Positions 1 through 6,818 of a stretch of 14,195 nucleotides of DNA are shown here, in pieces. Positions within the stretch are counted from its first letter, which is position 1; every line of letters starts with the position of its first letter. Source of the stretch: Pseudomonadota bacterium (lineage in GTDB: Bacteria > Myxococcota_A > Polyangia > Polyangiales > Polyangiaceae); NCBI GenBank assembly GCA_023428245.1, contig JAEYYX010000116.1:1-14195 (forward strand), in the 5' to 3' direction. Position numbers and translations under genes: made by a program. Below the pieces are notes generated by a model. It saw only the letters and a list, made by a program, of their open reading frames with translations, was not told where the DNA came from and made no database searches.

Positions 1-47
1 CGCGCTACCCGCGCGCCCTTGGAGCCCCGAAGCGCCCCCTTCGGCGT

Positions 48-434
48 TCACTCAGAACAGCGCACCCGCGGACCGCCGCCCTCGAAATCACAGGAGCACG
101 AAGCGCCGAGGATACGCGTGAGACACCCGCAGCTCGGCTCCGCTCCACAATCACTCATCCAAGCGCACGCCGCCAAGCTCGACTTCGACGCGTCGCAATA
201 AGCCCCGGTCGGACAGCTCCCCTGCCCACAAGCGAACCCAGAGGATCCTTCCGCCGGTCCTGCTTCGCTCTCCGCGCTGACGCTTGCGGTGTCGCTCCGA
301 GACGAAGAACTGCTCGGCACGGGTTCGTCGCCACCGGAGGAGGGAGAACTCGGCTCCTTCGGGCCGCCGCCGCAGGCGGTGGCGAAGAGCGTCAGAAGGA
401 GGGCAGGGAGGGAAGAGAATCGCTCAAAGGTCAT
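48..434 (-). CDS. Small Cys-rich lipoprotein of unknown function
   Basis: This is a 128-aa predicted lipoprotein. The N-terminus has a short polar stretch, a hydrophobic core (about residues 9-20) and a lipobox-like ATA-C with Cys21 as the lipidation site; the -3 position is Ala rather than the usual Leu. A low-complexity Ser/Pro/Glu linker (about 24-65) follows, then a compact domain holding ten cysteines (about 69-126), which should form disulfides outside the cytoplasm. The ATG overlaps the stop of the upstream 140-aa gene as ATGA, so the two are probably translationally coupled and part of the prfA operon. I recognise no family. The role is unknown; an envelope-attached disulfide-rich domain is what can be seen. 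Confidence 0.8.
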   Translation of the reverse strand: MTFERFSSLPALLLTLFATACGGGPKEPSSPSSGGDEPVPSSSSSRSDTASVSAESEAGPAEGSSGFACGQGSCPTGAYCDASKSSLAACAWMSDCGAEPSCGCLTRILGASCSCDFEGGGPRVRCSE

Positions 435-853
435 GGGGTCGTGAGCTCCAGCTCCTGTTCGAATCCGGACAATGCTTTGCGGATCTGGGATTCGGACTCG
501 GGGGCGAGGGTGCGCACTCCGATTCGGCTCAAGCTGTACTCCAAGACGGCCGCTTCCAAACCACTCAATAGGGCGGTCCTCCGGTACTCGAGGTCCGGCA
601 TCCGGTAGACAAGGCGAAGTCCCTCCGCAGAGCGAGACTCCTCGAGGATTTCCGGCGGCCTGCCGCCTTCGACCTCCGGGGGCGGCCCTGACAAGTCACG
701 CACGATCCCCCGGATCAGCTCGGCCCGTCGTCGCGCCGTAAACAAGACCTTCTGCGTGAACATGTCGAAGAATTTGTTCCGCGAATAGGTGTTCGGCGCG
801 AGGGCGAGCGCGACGAAGAGAGCGTCAGGGTGGGGTGGGCGGAGGTTCGTCAC
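431..853 (-). CDS. Conserved-looking hypothetical protein coupled to prfA
   Basis: This is a 140-aa soluble protein with no signal peptide or membrane segment. It is rich in Arg, Glu and Leu with predicted amphipathic helices (for example about residues 24-52 and 95-138), and has a Pro/Gly-rich loop near 56-66. The start is GTG at 853, one base after the TAA of prfA (TAATGTG arrangement), which argues for coupled translation. Its own stop overlaps the lipoprotein start by 4 nt. An ATG overlapping the prfA stop is immediately followed by TGA and cannot be the start. I do not recognise the family. The place where prmC (the RF methyltransferase) often sits is taken by this unrelated gene; a link to translation is only a guess from position. 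Confidence 0.8.
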   Translation of the reverse strand: MTNLRPPHPDALFVALALAPNTYSRNKFFDMFTQKVLFTARRRAELIRGIVRDLSGPPPEVEGGRPPEILEESRSAEGLRLVYRMPDLEYRRTALLSGLEAAVLEYSLSRIGVRTLAPESESQIRKALSGFEQELELTTP

Positions 854-854
854 A

Positions 855-1928
855 TTAGCTCTTAGTTTGATCGGCCGCGAGCGCCTCGGCCTGGTAGTGA
901 GTGACGATCGACTCCGTCAGCTCATCCAGGTCACCCGTCATCACACGATCCAGCTTATACAGCGTCAAGCCGATCCGGTGATCCGTGAGGCGGTTCTGAG
1001 GGAAATTGTAGGTGCGAATTTTCTCGGAGCGGTCGCCGGCTTTGACCTGACTGCGCCGCTCATCGCGAATCGCATCAGCTTGCCGCGTGCGCTCGGCGTC
1101 GAGCAGTCGGCTGCGCAGAATCTTGAGGGCCTTCGCCTTGTTCTTCAGCTGGCTGCGCTCATCCATGCAGCGCACGGAGAGCCCCGTCGGGAGGTGGGTG
1201 ACTTGGACCGCGCTGTTGGTGGTGTTGACGCCTTGACCACCTGGCCCACTCGCGGCGGCGATGTCGAAGCGGAGGTCCTTGTCTTCGAGCTCGATGTCGA
1301 CCTCGTCAGCTTCGGGGAGCACGGCGACGGTGGCTGTTGAGGTGTGGACGCGGCCTTGGGTCTCGGTGGCGGGTACGCGCTGGACGCGGTGAACCCCGCT
1401 CTCGAACTTGAGGACCGAGTAGACGTTGTCGCCGGTGATGAGCGCGATGAGTTCCTTGATGCCACCGGCGGTCGCTTCGCTCTGGGAAAGGACCTCGACC
1501 CTCCAGCCCTTCGTCTCCGCGTAGCGCGCGTACATGCGAAACAGGTCGGCGGCGAACAAGGCCGCTTCCTCGCCGCCGGTACCGGCGCGGATTTCGAGCA
1601 CGGTATTTTTGTCGTCGTCGGGGTCGCGGGGAAGGAGCAGGATACGGATCTCGCGCTCGAGCCTGTCGCGGTCGGCCTCGAGGCCGGGGAGCTCCTCGCG
1701 GACCAAGGGGCCAAGCTCGGGATCATCGAGGACGGTTTTGTCCTCCGCGATTTGTTTCTCGATCTTGGTGTAAGCCTTGAAGGCCTCGGCGATCGGCGCG
1801 AGGCGGCGATGTTCCCGGTTCAGCTCGCTCTGGCGGCGCGGATCGGCGAGCACCGCCGGGTCACACAAAAGCTCACTCACCTCTTCCAGGCGCCGGCTGA
1901 ACTGAGTCAGTGTGTCGACAGGGATCAT
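855..1928 (-). CDS. prfA: Peptide chain release factor 1 (RF1)
   Basis: RF1 recognises UAA and UAG in the ribosomal A site and triggers hydrolysis of peptidyl-tRNA. The 357-aa length matches the family (E. coli 360). The N-terminal helical domain (about 1-100) is followed by the conserved NTVLEIRAGTGGEEAALFA block (about 108-126). The stop-codon tripeptide P-A-T is at 186-188, within RVPATETQGRVHTS. The catalytic GGQ is at 230-232, in the context SGPGGQGVNTTNSA. The downstream DERSQ...KNKAKAL and RTYNFPQNRLTDHR blocks are typical of RF1. PAT rather than SPF marks it as RF1, not RF2. The ATG at 1928 gives the expected N-terminus although no strong Shine-Dalgarno is visible. It is the first gene of a leftward operon with two uncharacterised genes and diverges from the FHA gene. 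Confidence 0.97.
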   Translation of the reverse strand: MIPVDTLTQFSRRLEEVSELLCDPAVLADPRRQSELNREHRRLAPIAEAFKAYTKIEKQIAEDKTVLDDPELGPLVREELPGLEADRDRLEREIRILLLPRDPDDDKNTVLEIRAGTGGEEAALFAADLFRMYARYAETKGWRVEVLSQSEATAGGIKELIALITGDNVYSVLKFESGVHRVQRVPATETQGRVHTSTATVAVLPEADEVDIELEDKDLRFDIAAASGPGGQGVNTTNSAVQVTHLPTGLSVRCMDERSQLKNKAKALKILRSRLLDAERTRQADAIRDERRSQVKAGDRSEKIRTYNFPQNRLTDHRIGLTLYKLDRVMTGDLDELTESIVTHYQAEALAADQTKS

Positions 1929-2079
1929 CTTTTCGGGACACTGACGCTGTCAGAAGCTCCATCCGGAGGCAACAAGAGCGCCCGGGAGCGGGCGCGGTCC
2001 GGCGGCCTTTTCCCCGTCCGCGCTCGAATTTGGCGCGTGGCCCCGAGCGAGGACTTGCGCGAGCCCCGGCTCGACGAGG
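1929..2079. promoter_or_regulatory. Divergent intergenic region between prfA and FHA gene
   Basis: These 151 bp separate the prfA start from the FHA gene start and must carry both promoters. I see no confident -35/-10 pair. A perfect short dyad CTGAC-GCT-GTCAG lies at 1941-1953, about 13 bp upstream of the prfA ATG, so it would fall in the prfA leader. The rest is GC-rich. Only the location and the dyad are directly supported. Confidence 0.4.
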
Positions 2080-3444
2080 ATGATGGAGTTTGTGACCGGA
2101 AACCACTCCGAGCTTCGAGCCCGCGCCGCCAAGATCGCAGCGTGGCTTGTCGAGAAGGAGCGCCCCGACGAGGCGGTGGCCCTCCTGGCTGCCTGGGCTG
2201 CCCATGGGCCCAATGACGCCGAAGGGCAAGCGCTACTCGCCGAGGCGCTGCGCGTCGACCCGAGTGCGCCCGTGGCGCAGCAAGCCTTTGAGCACATGGA
2301 GGGCGTGAGCGGAGATCACTCGCGTCTCGAGGAGGCGACACGCGCCTTCGACGAGGCTCAGCTCCAGAAGCTCGAGGCGGAGATTCGCAAACCGAGCTTC
2401 CGCCGAGCGCAGATCGGGTTCAACAACAACGTCAAGTTCAAGAACGCCGTCTTTCACGTCCAAACCGAAGACAGCGGCCTCGACGCTCCTCATGTCATCA
2501 CGCACTTGTTCGCGGATGGCGGTCGCGTCATCAAGAGCCACAAGCGCTCCTACGAACAGCACGTAAAGCGTCCCGACGTCTCCGAGTTTGTGCGCGGTCT
2601 GATGAAGGCGCAGCACCTCGAGATGGTCATGAAGCTGCGCGAAGGCGGCTTCGATCGCATCATCGCGGGGCACGAGCTCGGCGGGCTCGAGGTCCTGACG
2701 GAGCCGCCGAACATCGATCTCAAGCTCAAGAAGAAGAAAGAAGCGCCGCAGCCTTCGGAGATCGTCGCTCAATCGATCCGCGGCGCGCAAATCGTCTTCC
2801 GTCTCCAAGTGACGCGCAGCTTGAGCGGTGGACCGGAGGTGTACGCGCCGCCGGGGCCGCGCGCGATCATTGGATCGAAAGGGGCCGTTCCCCTCCAAGG
2901 AGAGCGCTTCTGCTATCCGGAGGAGGGCTTGCTCGTGATGCGTGGCGGCCAGCTTTGCCTCGAGGAGCTCGCCGGCGGCAACGGGATCTTCCTTCGGATC
3001 ACGAGCCCTGTGGAGCTCGATTTTGGAGATGAGTTCGTTGTGGGAGACCAACTCCTCCGCGTCGAGAAGAACCCGAAGCCGGACGACGGTCCGGCCCCGG
3101 ACCCGACCTACTTTTACTCGTCGCCGAAGTGGCCCTCGTCTTTCCGCGTCGTGCAGCAGTTCGTGGGCGGCGCGCGCGGCTCTACAGTCCTCGCTCGGGG
3201 CAAAGCGCTCCAAATCGGCGCTGTAGCGGGCGATCTACGTTTCCCTGACGATCCGCTGCTCTCCGAGCAGCATTGCCTGATCGAAGATCAGGCCGGCAGC
3301 TTGGTCCTGACCGACCTCGGCTCGAGAACGGGCGTTTTTGTTCGCGTGCGGGGCGAACAAAACCTGAAGCACGGCGACGAGCTCCTCGTCGGGCGCACGC
3401 GGCTCAAGGTCGAGCTGCCCGAGCCTGGTACGACTTTCTCCTAA
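2080..3444 (+). CDS. Double FHA-like domain protein with TPR-like N-terminus
   Basis: This is a 454-aa cytoplasmic protein. Residues 1-75 look like one or two TPR-type helical hairpins. Residues about 107-200 (starting near FRRAQIGFNNNVKF, with FHVQTEDSGL, THLFADGGRVI and LMKAQH) resemble a domain I recall from other deltaproteobacterial regulators; this is memory, not a search. A Lys-rich linker is at 215-221. FHA-like domain 1 spans about 260-330 and FHA-like domain 2 about 370-446, with the signature pattern IG...FPDDPLLSEQH...LTDLGSRTGVFVRV. FHA domains usually bind phosphothreonine. Here domain 2 keeps the Ser and His but has Ala after IG where Arg is expected, and Thr where Asn is common. 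Domain 1 lacks Ser/His altogether. A structural or non-phospho role is therefore possible. The start could be 2080, 2083 (ATG) or 2092 (GTG); GAGG at 2076-2079 is the only nearby ribosome site. Confidence 0.88.
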   Translation: MMEFVTGNHSELRARAAKIAAWLVEKERPDEAVALLAAWAAHGPNDAEGQALLAEALRVDPSAPVAQQAFEHMEGVSGDHSRLEEATRAFDEAQLQKLEAEIRKPSFRRAQIGFNNNVKFKNAVFHVQTEDSGLDAPHVITHLFADGGRVIKSHKRSYEQHVKRPDVSEFVRGLMKAQHLEMVMKLREGGFDRIIAGHELGGLEVLTEPPNIDLKLKKKKEAPQPSEIVAQSIRGAQIVFRLQVTRSLSGGPEVYAPPGPRAIIGSKGAVPLQGERFCYPEEGLLVMRGGQLCLEELAGGNGIFLRITSPVELDFGDEFVVGDQLLRVEKNPKPDDGPAPDPTYFYSSPKWPSSFRVVQQFVGGARGSTVLARGKALQIGAVAGDLRFPDDPLLSEQHCLIEDQAGSLVLTDLGSRTGVFVRVRGEQNLKHGDELLVGRTRLKVELPEPGTTFS

Positions 3445-3526
3445 CGGCCTGTCGGAGACGCGCGCTTCCTCCGCCCGAGGCCGGCTGAGGCGAGGGGACT
3501 CGTACTTCCGGACGCACAAAACGAAA

Positions 3527-3558
3527 CAGGAGCTCAGGTCTCTCGACCTTCGCTCCTG
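3527..3558 (-). terminator. Intrinsic terminator of the Ala/Glu-rich lipoprotein gene
   Basis: The left arm CAGGAGC-TC-AGGTC pairs with the right arm GACCT-TC-GCTCCTG around a 4-base TCTC loop, giving 7 + 5 bp with a symmetric 2x2 internal loop. Read on the minus strand it is followed by TTTCGTTTTGTG (3526 down to about 3515), a T-rich tail. It lies about 30 bp past the stop of the small lipoprotein gene. A second smaller hairpin GGCTTC/GAAGCC is at 3565-3581, between the stop and this terminator. Confidence 0.75.
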
Positions 3559-3588
3559 GTCCGAGGCTTCGCGAGGAAGCCGGGGGCA

Positions 3589-3792
3589 TTACTCTGCGGC
3601 GGGAGCCTCAGCAGCAGCCTCTTCAGCGGCGGGAGCCTCCTCAGCAGCGGGAGCCTCCTCCTCACCAGCGGCCTCTTCCTCAGCAGCGGGAGCCTCGGCG
3701 GTCGAGGGATCCTCAGCGGGAGCCTGGCTGCCACCGCAAGCGACGGCGAGAGAAGCGAAAGCAACGGCGAGAACGGTCTTGCGAATGATCAT
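3589..3792 (-). CDS. Tiny Ala/Glu/Pro-rich repeat lipoprotein
   Basis: This is a 67-aa predicted lipoprotein. It has a positively charged start (MIIRK), a hydrophobic core (about 7-18) and AVA-C with Cys19 followed by GGS. The mature part is about 48 residues of low complexity made of APAAEE/EAPAAE-like units, strongly acidic, probably disordered and surface-exposed on the lipid anchor. A clear Shine-Dalgarno (AGGAGA on the minus strand, at 3801-3806) lies 8 nt upstream of the ATG at 3792, and an intrinsic terminator follows, so it is a real monocistronic gene despite its composition. The nearby FHA gene and sigma operon are on the other strand. I recognise no specific function; a spacer-like or charge-providing envelope lipoprotein is an inference. 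Confidence 0.85.
   Translation of the reverse strand: MIIRKTVLAVAFASLAVACGGSQAPAEDPSTAEAPAAEEEAAGEEEAPAAEEAPAAEEAAAEAPAAE
3599..3725. repeat. Five copies of a 10-bp unit inside the mini-lipoprotein gene
   Basis: The sequence GCGGGAGCCT occurs exactly five times, at 3599-3608, 3629-3638, 3647-3656, 3686-3695 and 3716-3725. The spacings (30, 18, 39, 30) are multiples of three, so the copies share one frame and encode E-A-P-A steps on the minus strand. The pattern suggests growth by in-frame duplication and possible length variation between strains. Confidence 0.85.
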
Positions 3793-3883
3793 GTTCGATT
3801 TCTCCTAAATTTCAGATCTGATGCTGCTCCGGAAAGTCCGAGACGGTGCACGAACCACGGTCAGCCCCCCTCAGACGCCACAG

Positions 3884-3918
3884 CTCCACATTTCGGCTCA
3901 TGTGGGGGCACTTTTTTT
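3884..3918 (+). terminator. Rightward terminator-like hairpin with T7 tract
   Basis: CTCCACAT (3884-3891) pairs with ATGTGGGG (3900-3907), 8 bp including one G-T wobble, around an 8-base loop. It is followed by GCA-C and seven Ts (3912-3918). In the rightward sense this is a plausible intrinsic terminator. The only rightward gene upstream is the FHA gene, whose end shows no terminator of its own, so this site may stop its read-through (antisense to the mini-lipoprotein) before the sigma operon. On the other strand the A-tract could instead be an upstream promoter element of the lipoprotein gene. Confidence 0.5.
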
Positions 3919-3955
3919 CTACGTATGTCTTTTCGCTAGAAAATTACCGTGAACC

Positions 3956-3967
3956 GCAACATGTTGC
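3956..3967. promoter_or_regulatory. Perfect 12-bp palindrome upstream of the sigma operon
   Basis: GCAACATGTTGC is a perfect inverted repeat lying 77 bp before the sigma factor start. It overlaps a second dyad, GTTG-N6-CAAC (3963-3976). The region between the mini-lipoprotein and the sigma gene (3793-4043) is noticeably AT-richer than its surroundings, as expected of a promoter region. A dimeric regulator's operator is a reasonable guess; no regulator is identified. Confidence 0.4.
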
Positions 3968-4043
3968 ACTGACAACGTAATCGTCGACTCTCGAGCGGTA
4001 GAAATCGAACGCCCGCCGCTTCCGGAAGAGCCGTTTTTTCAGG

Positions 4044-4736
4044 TTGGTGCGTCCATACTGCGTGCCGGTGTCGGCCCGAACCCAGAAACCACCTTCGCCT
4101 CACTTGCGGCTCGTCTCCGCCGGTGATGCCGAAGCCGCGCGCCGTACGCCGGGGCTGACGGACGCCGAGCTCGTCCTCCTCTGTCGTGTGCGCGAGCGGG
4201 GCGCCTTCGAGGAACTCTACCGGAGGCACGCGGCGTCGGCGCTCGCGCTCGCTGTACGCATTCAGGGCAACACCGTCGACGTCGAGGACATCGTCCATGA
4301 CGCGTTCGTCCGGGCCCACGATCACCTCGACAAACTTCGCAGTGGGGATTCCTTCCGAGCTTGGCTCGGCTCGATCGTCGTGCGCCTGATCCGGACGCGG
4401 CTGCGTCGGAGGCGCCTTTTGACGTCGCTCGGCCTCTCGCGGAGCGAGCCGATCGACCTGGACGCAGTGGCCGCGCCGAGCATCGCTCCCGAGGAGCGAC
4501 TCGAGATCGCCGAAGTGTACGCCATTCTCGAGGGACTGCCCTTGGACCGGCGCATCGCCTGGACCCTTCGCTACATCGAAGGCCGCAAGCTCGAGGAGGT
4601 CGCGGAAATGACTGGCTGTTCTCTCGCGACCGCGAAACGTTGGATCGCCCAGGCCCAGGAAGCCATCGTCTCGAATCGTTCGCTCGTCGATCGGGCTCCC
4701 GAGCGCGCCCGAGCTCTGCAGGGAGGTGAGCCATGA
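4044..4736 (+). CDS. ECF-type sigma-70 family RNA polymerase sigma factor
   Basis: This is a 230-aa sigma factor with only regions 2 and 4, the ECF (group 4) layout. Region 2 is about residues 51-123, from AFEELYRRHA through the core-binding/-10 helix DVEDIVHDAFVRAHDHL to FRAWLGSIVVRLIRTRLRRRR. Region 4 is about 155-208, with LPLDRRIAWTLRYIEGRKLEEVA and the helix-turn-helix MTGCSLATAKRWIAQAQ that reads the -35 element. The first 35 residues are poorly conserved and no good ribosome site is seen. The start is uncertain: TTG 4044, GTG 4047, GTG 4062 or GTG 4068; no ATG is available. The stop overlaps the next gene by 4 nt (ATGA), tying it to a membrane protein that probably controls it. The targets are unknown, but the downstream envelope genes suggest an envelope response. 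Confidence 0.92.
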   Translation: MVRPYCVPVSARTQKPPSPHLRLVSAGDAEAARRTPGLTDAELVLLCRVRERGAFEELYRRHAASALALAVRIQGNTVDVEDIVHDAFVRAHDHLDKLRSGDSFRAWLGSIVVRLIRTRLRRRRLLTSLGLSRSEPIDLDAVAAPSIAPEERLEIAEVYAILEGLPLDRRIAWTLRYIEGRKLEEVAEMTGCSLATAKRWIAQAQEAIVSNRSLVDRAPERARALQGGEP

Positions 4737-5815
4737 GCGACTTCGAACAGGAAGAAATTCCTTCAAGGTCGGGTCCCTCCCCTTCTCCGAACTTGACCCA
4801 CCTGCTGCGTTCCTACGACGACGCGCCCGAACTCGAGCGCGTCTGGCAGCGTCTCGCCGTGCGGCGGCCGGCGCGCGCCTGGACTCAGCGAGCGGAGCTC
4901 GCGCTCGCCGCGGTGTGCCTCCTGGGGCTCGGATATGGTCTCGGGCGTTCGAGCGCGGGTCTCGGGGAAGGTTCGCTCGGAGAGCTCGGCTCTTCTCGCT
5001 CGATGAACATTACGGCGGAGCCCGCGGCTGTCGCCCCGCCTGTGGCCCCTGTCTCCCCGACGCAAAAGAGCGATGAGGCGAGTCGTTCGACGTCTCCGGC
5101 GAAGCGCGCTCGCTCGCGTTTCGTCGCGCTCCCTGCGCCGAGCGAGCCTGCGCTCCCCGCGGACGCGGAGACTTCAGACGCTCCGGAAGGCGATCTCCAT
5201 GAGGGCGCCAGCTGGGTCCAGCTGGCTGAGCAGGGAAACTACTTGGGAGCGTTCGAGGCGCTCGATGAGTCCGGCGAGCTGCGGCGACTTTCCGCCGAAG
5301 GCAGCGCCGACGATCTCATGACCCTGGCGGACATCGCGCGTTTCGCGGGACGGACAGGCTGGGCCATTCAGCTGCTGCGTGAGGTGACGACGCGCTACGC
5401 CGAAGACGAGGGCGCCCCGCTGGCTGCGATGACGCTGGGGAATTTGTTGGATCGCGCAGGAGACGTGGAAGGGGCAGCCCGCGCTTACTCGCTGTGTCGA
5501 CGGCTCTCTCCCTACGGTGACTTCGCGGAGGACGCGCTCGTGCGTGAGTTCATGCTGGCGACCGGTGCGCGCGACCGCGCCCGCGCTGCGCGGCTGCTCA
5601 CCGAGTACCAGACGCTGCATCCGGGCGGAGCGCGCGTCGAAGAAATGAGCGCGGCCCTCGAGCTCCTCGGGGAAAACGATCCGACTGCTCCGGGCGCAGA
5701 GCGCGATATCTGGGGCGCGCCCCCGATGGAGGCATCCGAGCCTGCCCGCGGCAGCTCAGTGCGCGAGAAGGAGAGCGCCAAGAGCGCTCCAGCGCGCGAG
5801 ACCGCTCAGCCGTAA
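4733..5815 (+). CDS. Membrane-anchored TPR-like protein, probable anti-sigma factor
   Basis: This is a 360-aa single-pass membrane protein. Residues 1-52 are cytoplasmic and include a short helical stretch LTHLLRSYDDAPELERVWQRL that could contact the sigma factor. One transmembrane helix is at about 54-72 (ELALAAVCLLGLGYGLG), followed by a long Pro/Ser/Ala-rich linker (about 80-150). An exported helical-repeat region at about 160-312 (WVQLAEQGNYLGAFEAL ... YAEDEGAPLAAMTLGNLL ... EGAARAYSLCRRLSP) resembles TPR or YbgF-type repeats. A disordered tail ends the protein. The 4-nt overlap with the ECF sigma gene is the classic arrangement of sigma/anti-sigma pairs. I see no zinc-binding anti-sigma (ZAS) HxxxCxxC motif and no FecR domain, so the inhibitory role is inferred from context and topology. 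The TPR-like part may bind an envelope partner. Confidence 0.8.
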   Translation: MSDFEQEEIPSRSGPSPSPNLTHLLRSYDDAPELERVWQRLAVRRPARAWTQRAELALAAVCLLGLGYGLGRSSAGLGEGSLGELGSSRSMNITAEPAAVAPPVAPVSPTQKSDEASRSTSPAKRARSRFVALPAPSEPALPADAETSDAPEGDLHEGASWVQLAEQGNYLGAFEALDESGELRRLSAEGSADDLMTLADIARFAGRTGWAIQLLREVTTRYAEDEGAPLAAMTLGNLLDRAGDVEGAARAYSLCRRLSPYGDFAEDALVREFMLATGARDRARAARLLTEYQTLHPGGARVEEMSAALELLGENDPTAPGAERDIWGAPPMEASEPARGSSVREKESAKSAPARETAQP

Positions 5816-5837
5816 GACTGAGGACGAACGAGCGGGG

Positions 5838-6815
5838 ATGAGGGAATTTTGGGCGGCCTCGGCGCTTCTGGCCGTTTTGAGCGTAGCTCAGACGGCGGCG
5901 GCGGACGTGGCCTGGAGCTTGGCGCTCCCGAGTGGCACAAGTGAGCAGCCCCACCTCGATCGGCACCGCGCGCTCTTCGAGCGCACGATCGCGATCGAAC
6001 TCAAGGATGAGCAGATTGTGGGGCGCGCCGGAGAAGACGAGGCAGCGCTCTCCCTCTATATCCGAGTCCATTACGAAGGTCCGAATCTGAGGGTCGAGGT
6101 CTGGGACCGGGGGGACGAAGCGGGGGAGCGGCTGATCTCGGGGAGCGGCGGGCCCGGTCTCGTAGCCAGGCGCGTCGCGCTCACTACGGTCGAGCTTCTC
6201 CGCAAGCTGTCGCGCCGCCGTTCGATCGAGAAGAAGAGAATGCTCGAGGCGGAGCTCCAGGCGCAGAGGGAAGAGGAACGTGAGCGCATGGAGCGCGAGC
6301 GTGAACGTCCGCGCCTCGTGAGCTCTGTCGGGGCGACGGGGTTCCCGAGCGGGGGAGTGGCCTTTGGGCCTTCGCTCGGGCTTCTCTTGAACGGAGATGC
6401 GCCGCTCCGGTTCGGCGTCTCGCTCGGTTATGGCGCAGGCTTCCTCGATGGGACGCCGACTCGGGAGGGTGAAGCCGCGCCGACCTTCTCCTTGCTGAGC
6501 GCTGAGCTCCTATTCGGCTACGTGATTCCCGCCACCGCCCGCGGAGAGGTGTCCCTGGGGCCTTACGTTCGCGCGAGCGCGTTCCATAAGAATGGCCCGG
6601 TAGCGCTCCCTTCCGGAGAACACGACACGCTCACCGCGAAGGGCGGACTTTTTCTCCAGTTCGAGGCGAGCGCGAGTCGCTCGATCGGACTCTTCGCGCG
6701 CGGGGACGCCGGCGTCATCCTGGCTCCGATCGCGCTCACCGCTGGCGAATCGGCCACTCGCCTCGAGGGACTGAGCCTCGGTTTATCGCTGGGGATGACG
6801 TTAGCGCTCGAGTAG
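5838..6815 (+). CDS. Exported protein with coiled coil and beta-barrel-like C-terminus
   Basis: This is a 325-aa protein with a signal peptide (residues 1 to about 22, cleavage near TAAA-D). A periplasmic alpha/beta domain (about 23-122) includes DRHRALFERTIAIEL. A strongly charged Arg/Glu coiled coil follows (about 125-158, KKRMLEAELQAQREEERERM and onward). A C-terminal region (about 160-325) of alternating hydrophobic strands with glycines (FGPSLGLLLNG, FGVSLGYGAGFL, LFGYVIPATARGEVSLGPYV, LEGLSLGLSLGMTLAL) looks like a small outer-membrane beta barrel. It starts 22 nt after the putative anti-sigma gene and is likely the third gene of the sigma operon. The ATG at 5838 has only a weak GGGG ribosome site. 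I do not recognise the family; an outer-membrane sensor or effector of the sigma pathway is an inference. Confidence 0.8.
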   Translation: MREFWAASALLAVLSVAQTAAADVAWSLALPSGTSEQPHLDRHRALFERTIAIELKDEQIVGRAGEDEAALSLYIRVHYEGPNLRVEVWDRGDEAGERLISGSGGPGLVARRVALTTVELLRKLSRRRSIEKKRMLEAELQAQREEERERMERERERPRLVSSVGATGFPSGGVAFGPSLGLLLNGDAPLRFGVSLGYGAGFLDGTPTREGEAAPTFSLLSAELLFGYVIPATARGEVSLGPYVRASAFHKNGPVALPSGEHDTLTAKGGLFLQFEASASRSIGLFARGDAGVILAPIALTAGESATRLEGLSLGLSLGMTLALE

Positions 6816-6818
6816 AGA

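Noticed and set aside
27..44. Hairpin CCGAAG/CTTCGG after the Cys-rich lipoprotein gene as a terminator
   Set aside because: On the minus strand it is not followed by a T-rich tract; the 6-bp stem alone is common in this base composition.
2233..3213. Long open frame on the minus strand opposite the FHA gene (326 codons)
   Set aside because: The opposite strand encodes recognisable FHA-like domains; the minus frame has Arg/Leu-biased composition typical of an antisense shadow in GC-rich DNA.
3951..3985. ECF-type autoregulated promoter (GAACC with a later CGT or CGTC)
   Set aside because: The spacing between GAACC (3951-3955) and CGT (3976) or CGTC (3982) is 20 or 26 bp, longer than the 15-17 usual for ECF promoters.
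3936..4766. 276-codon minus-strand open frame opposite the sigma factor
   Set aside because: The sigma factor regions 2 and 4 on the plus strand are unmistakable, and the minus frame also crosses the promoter region.
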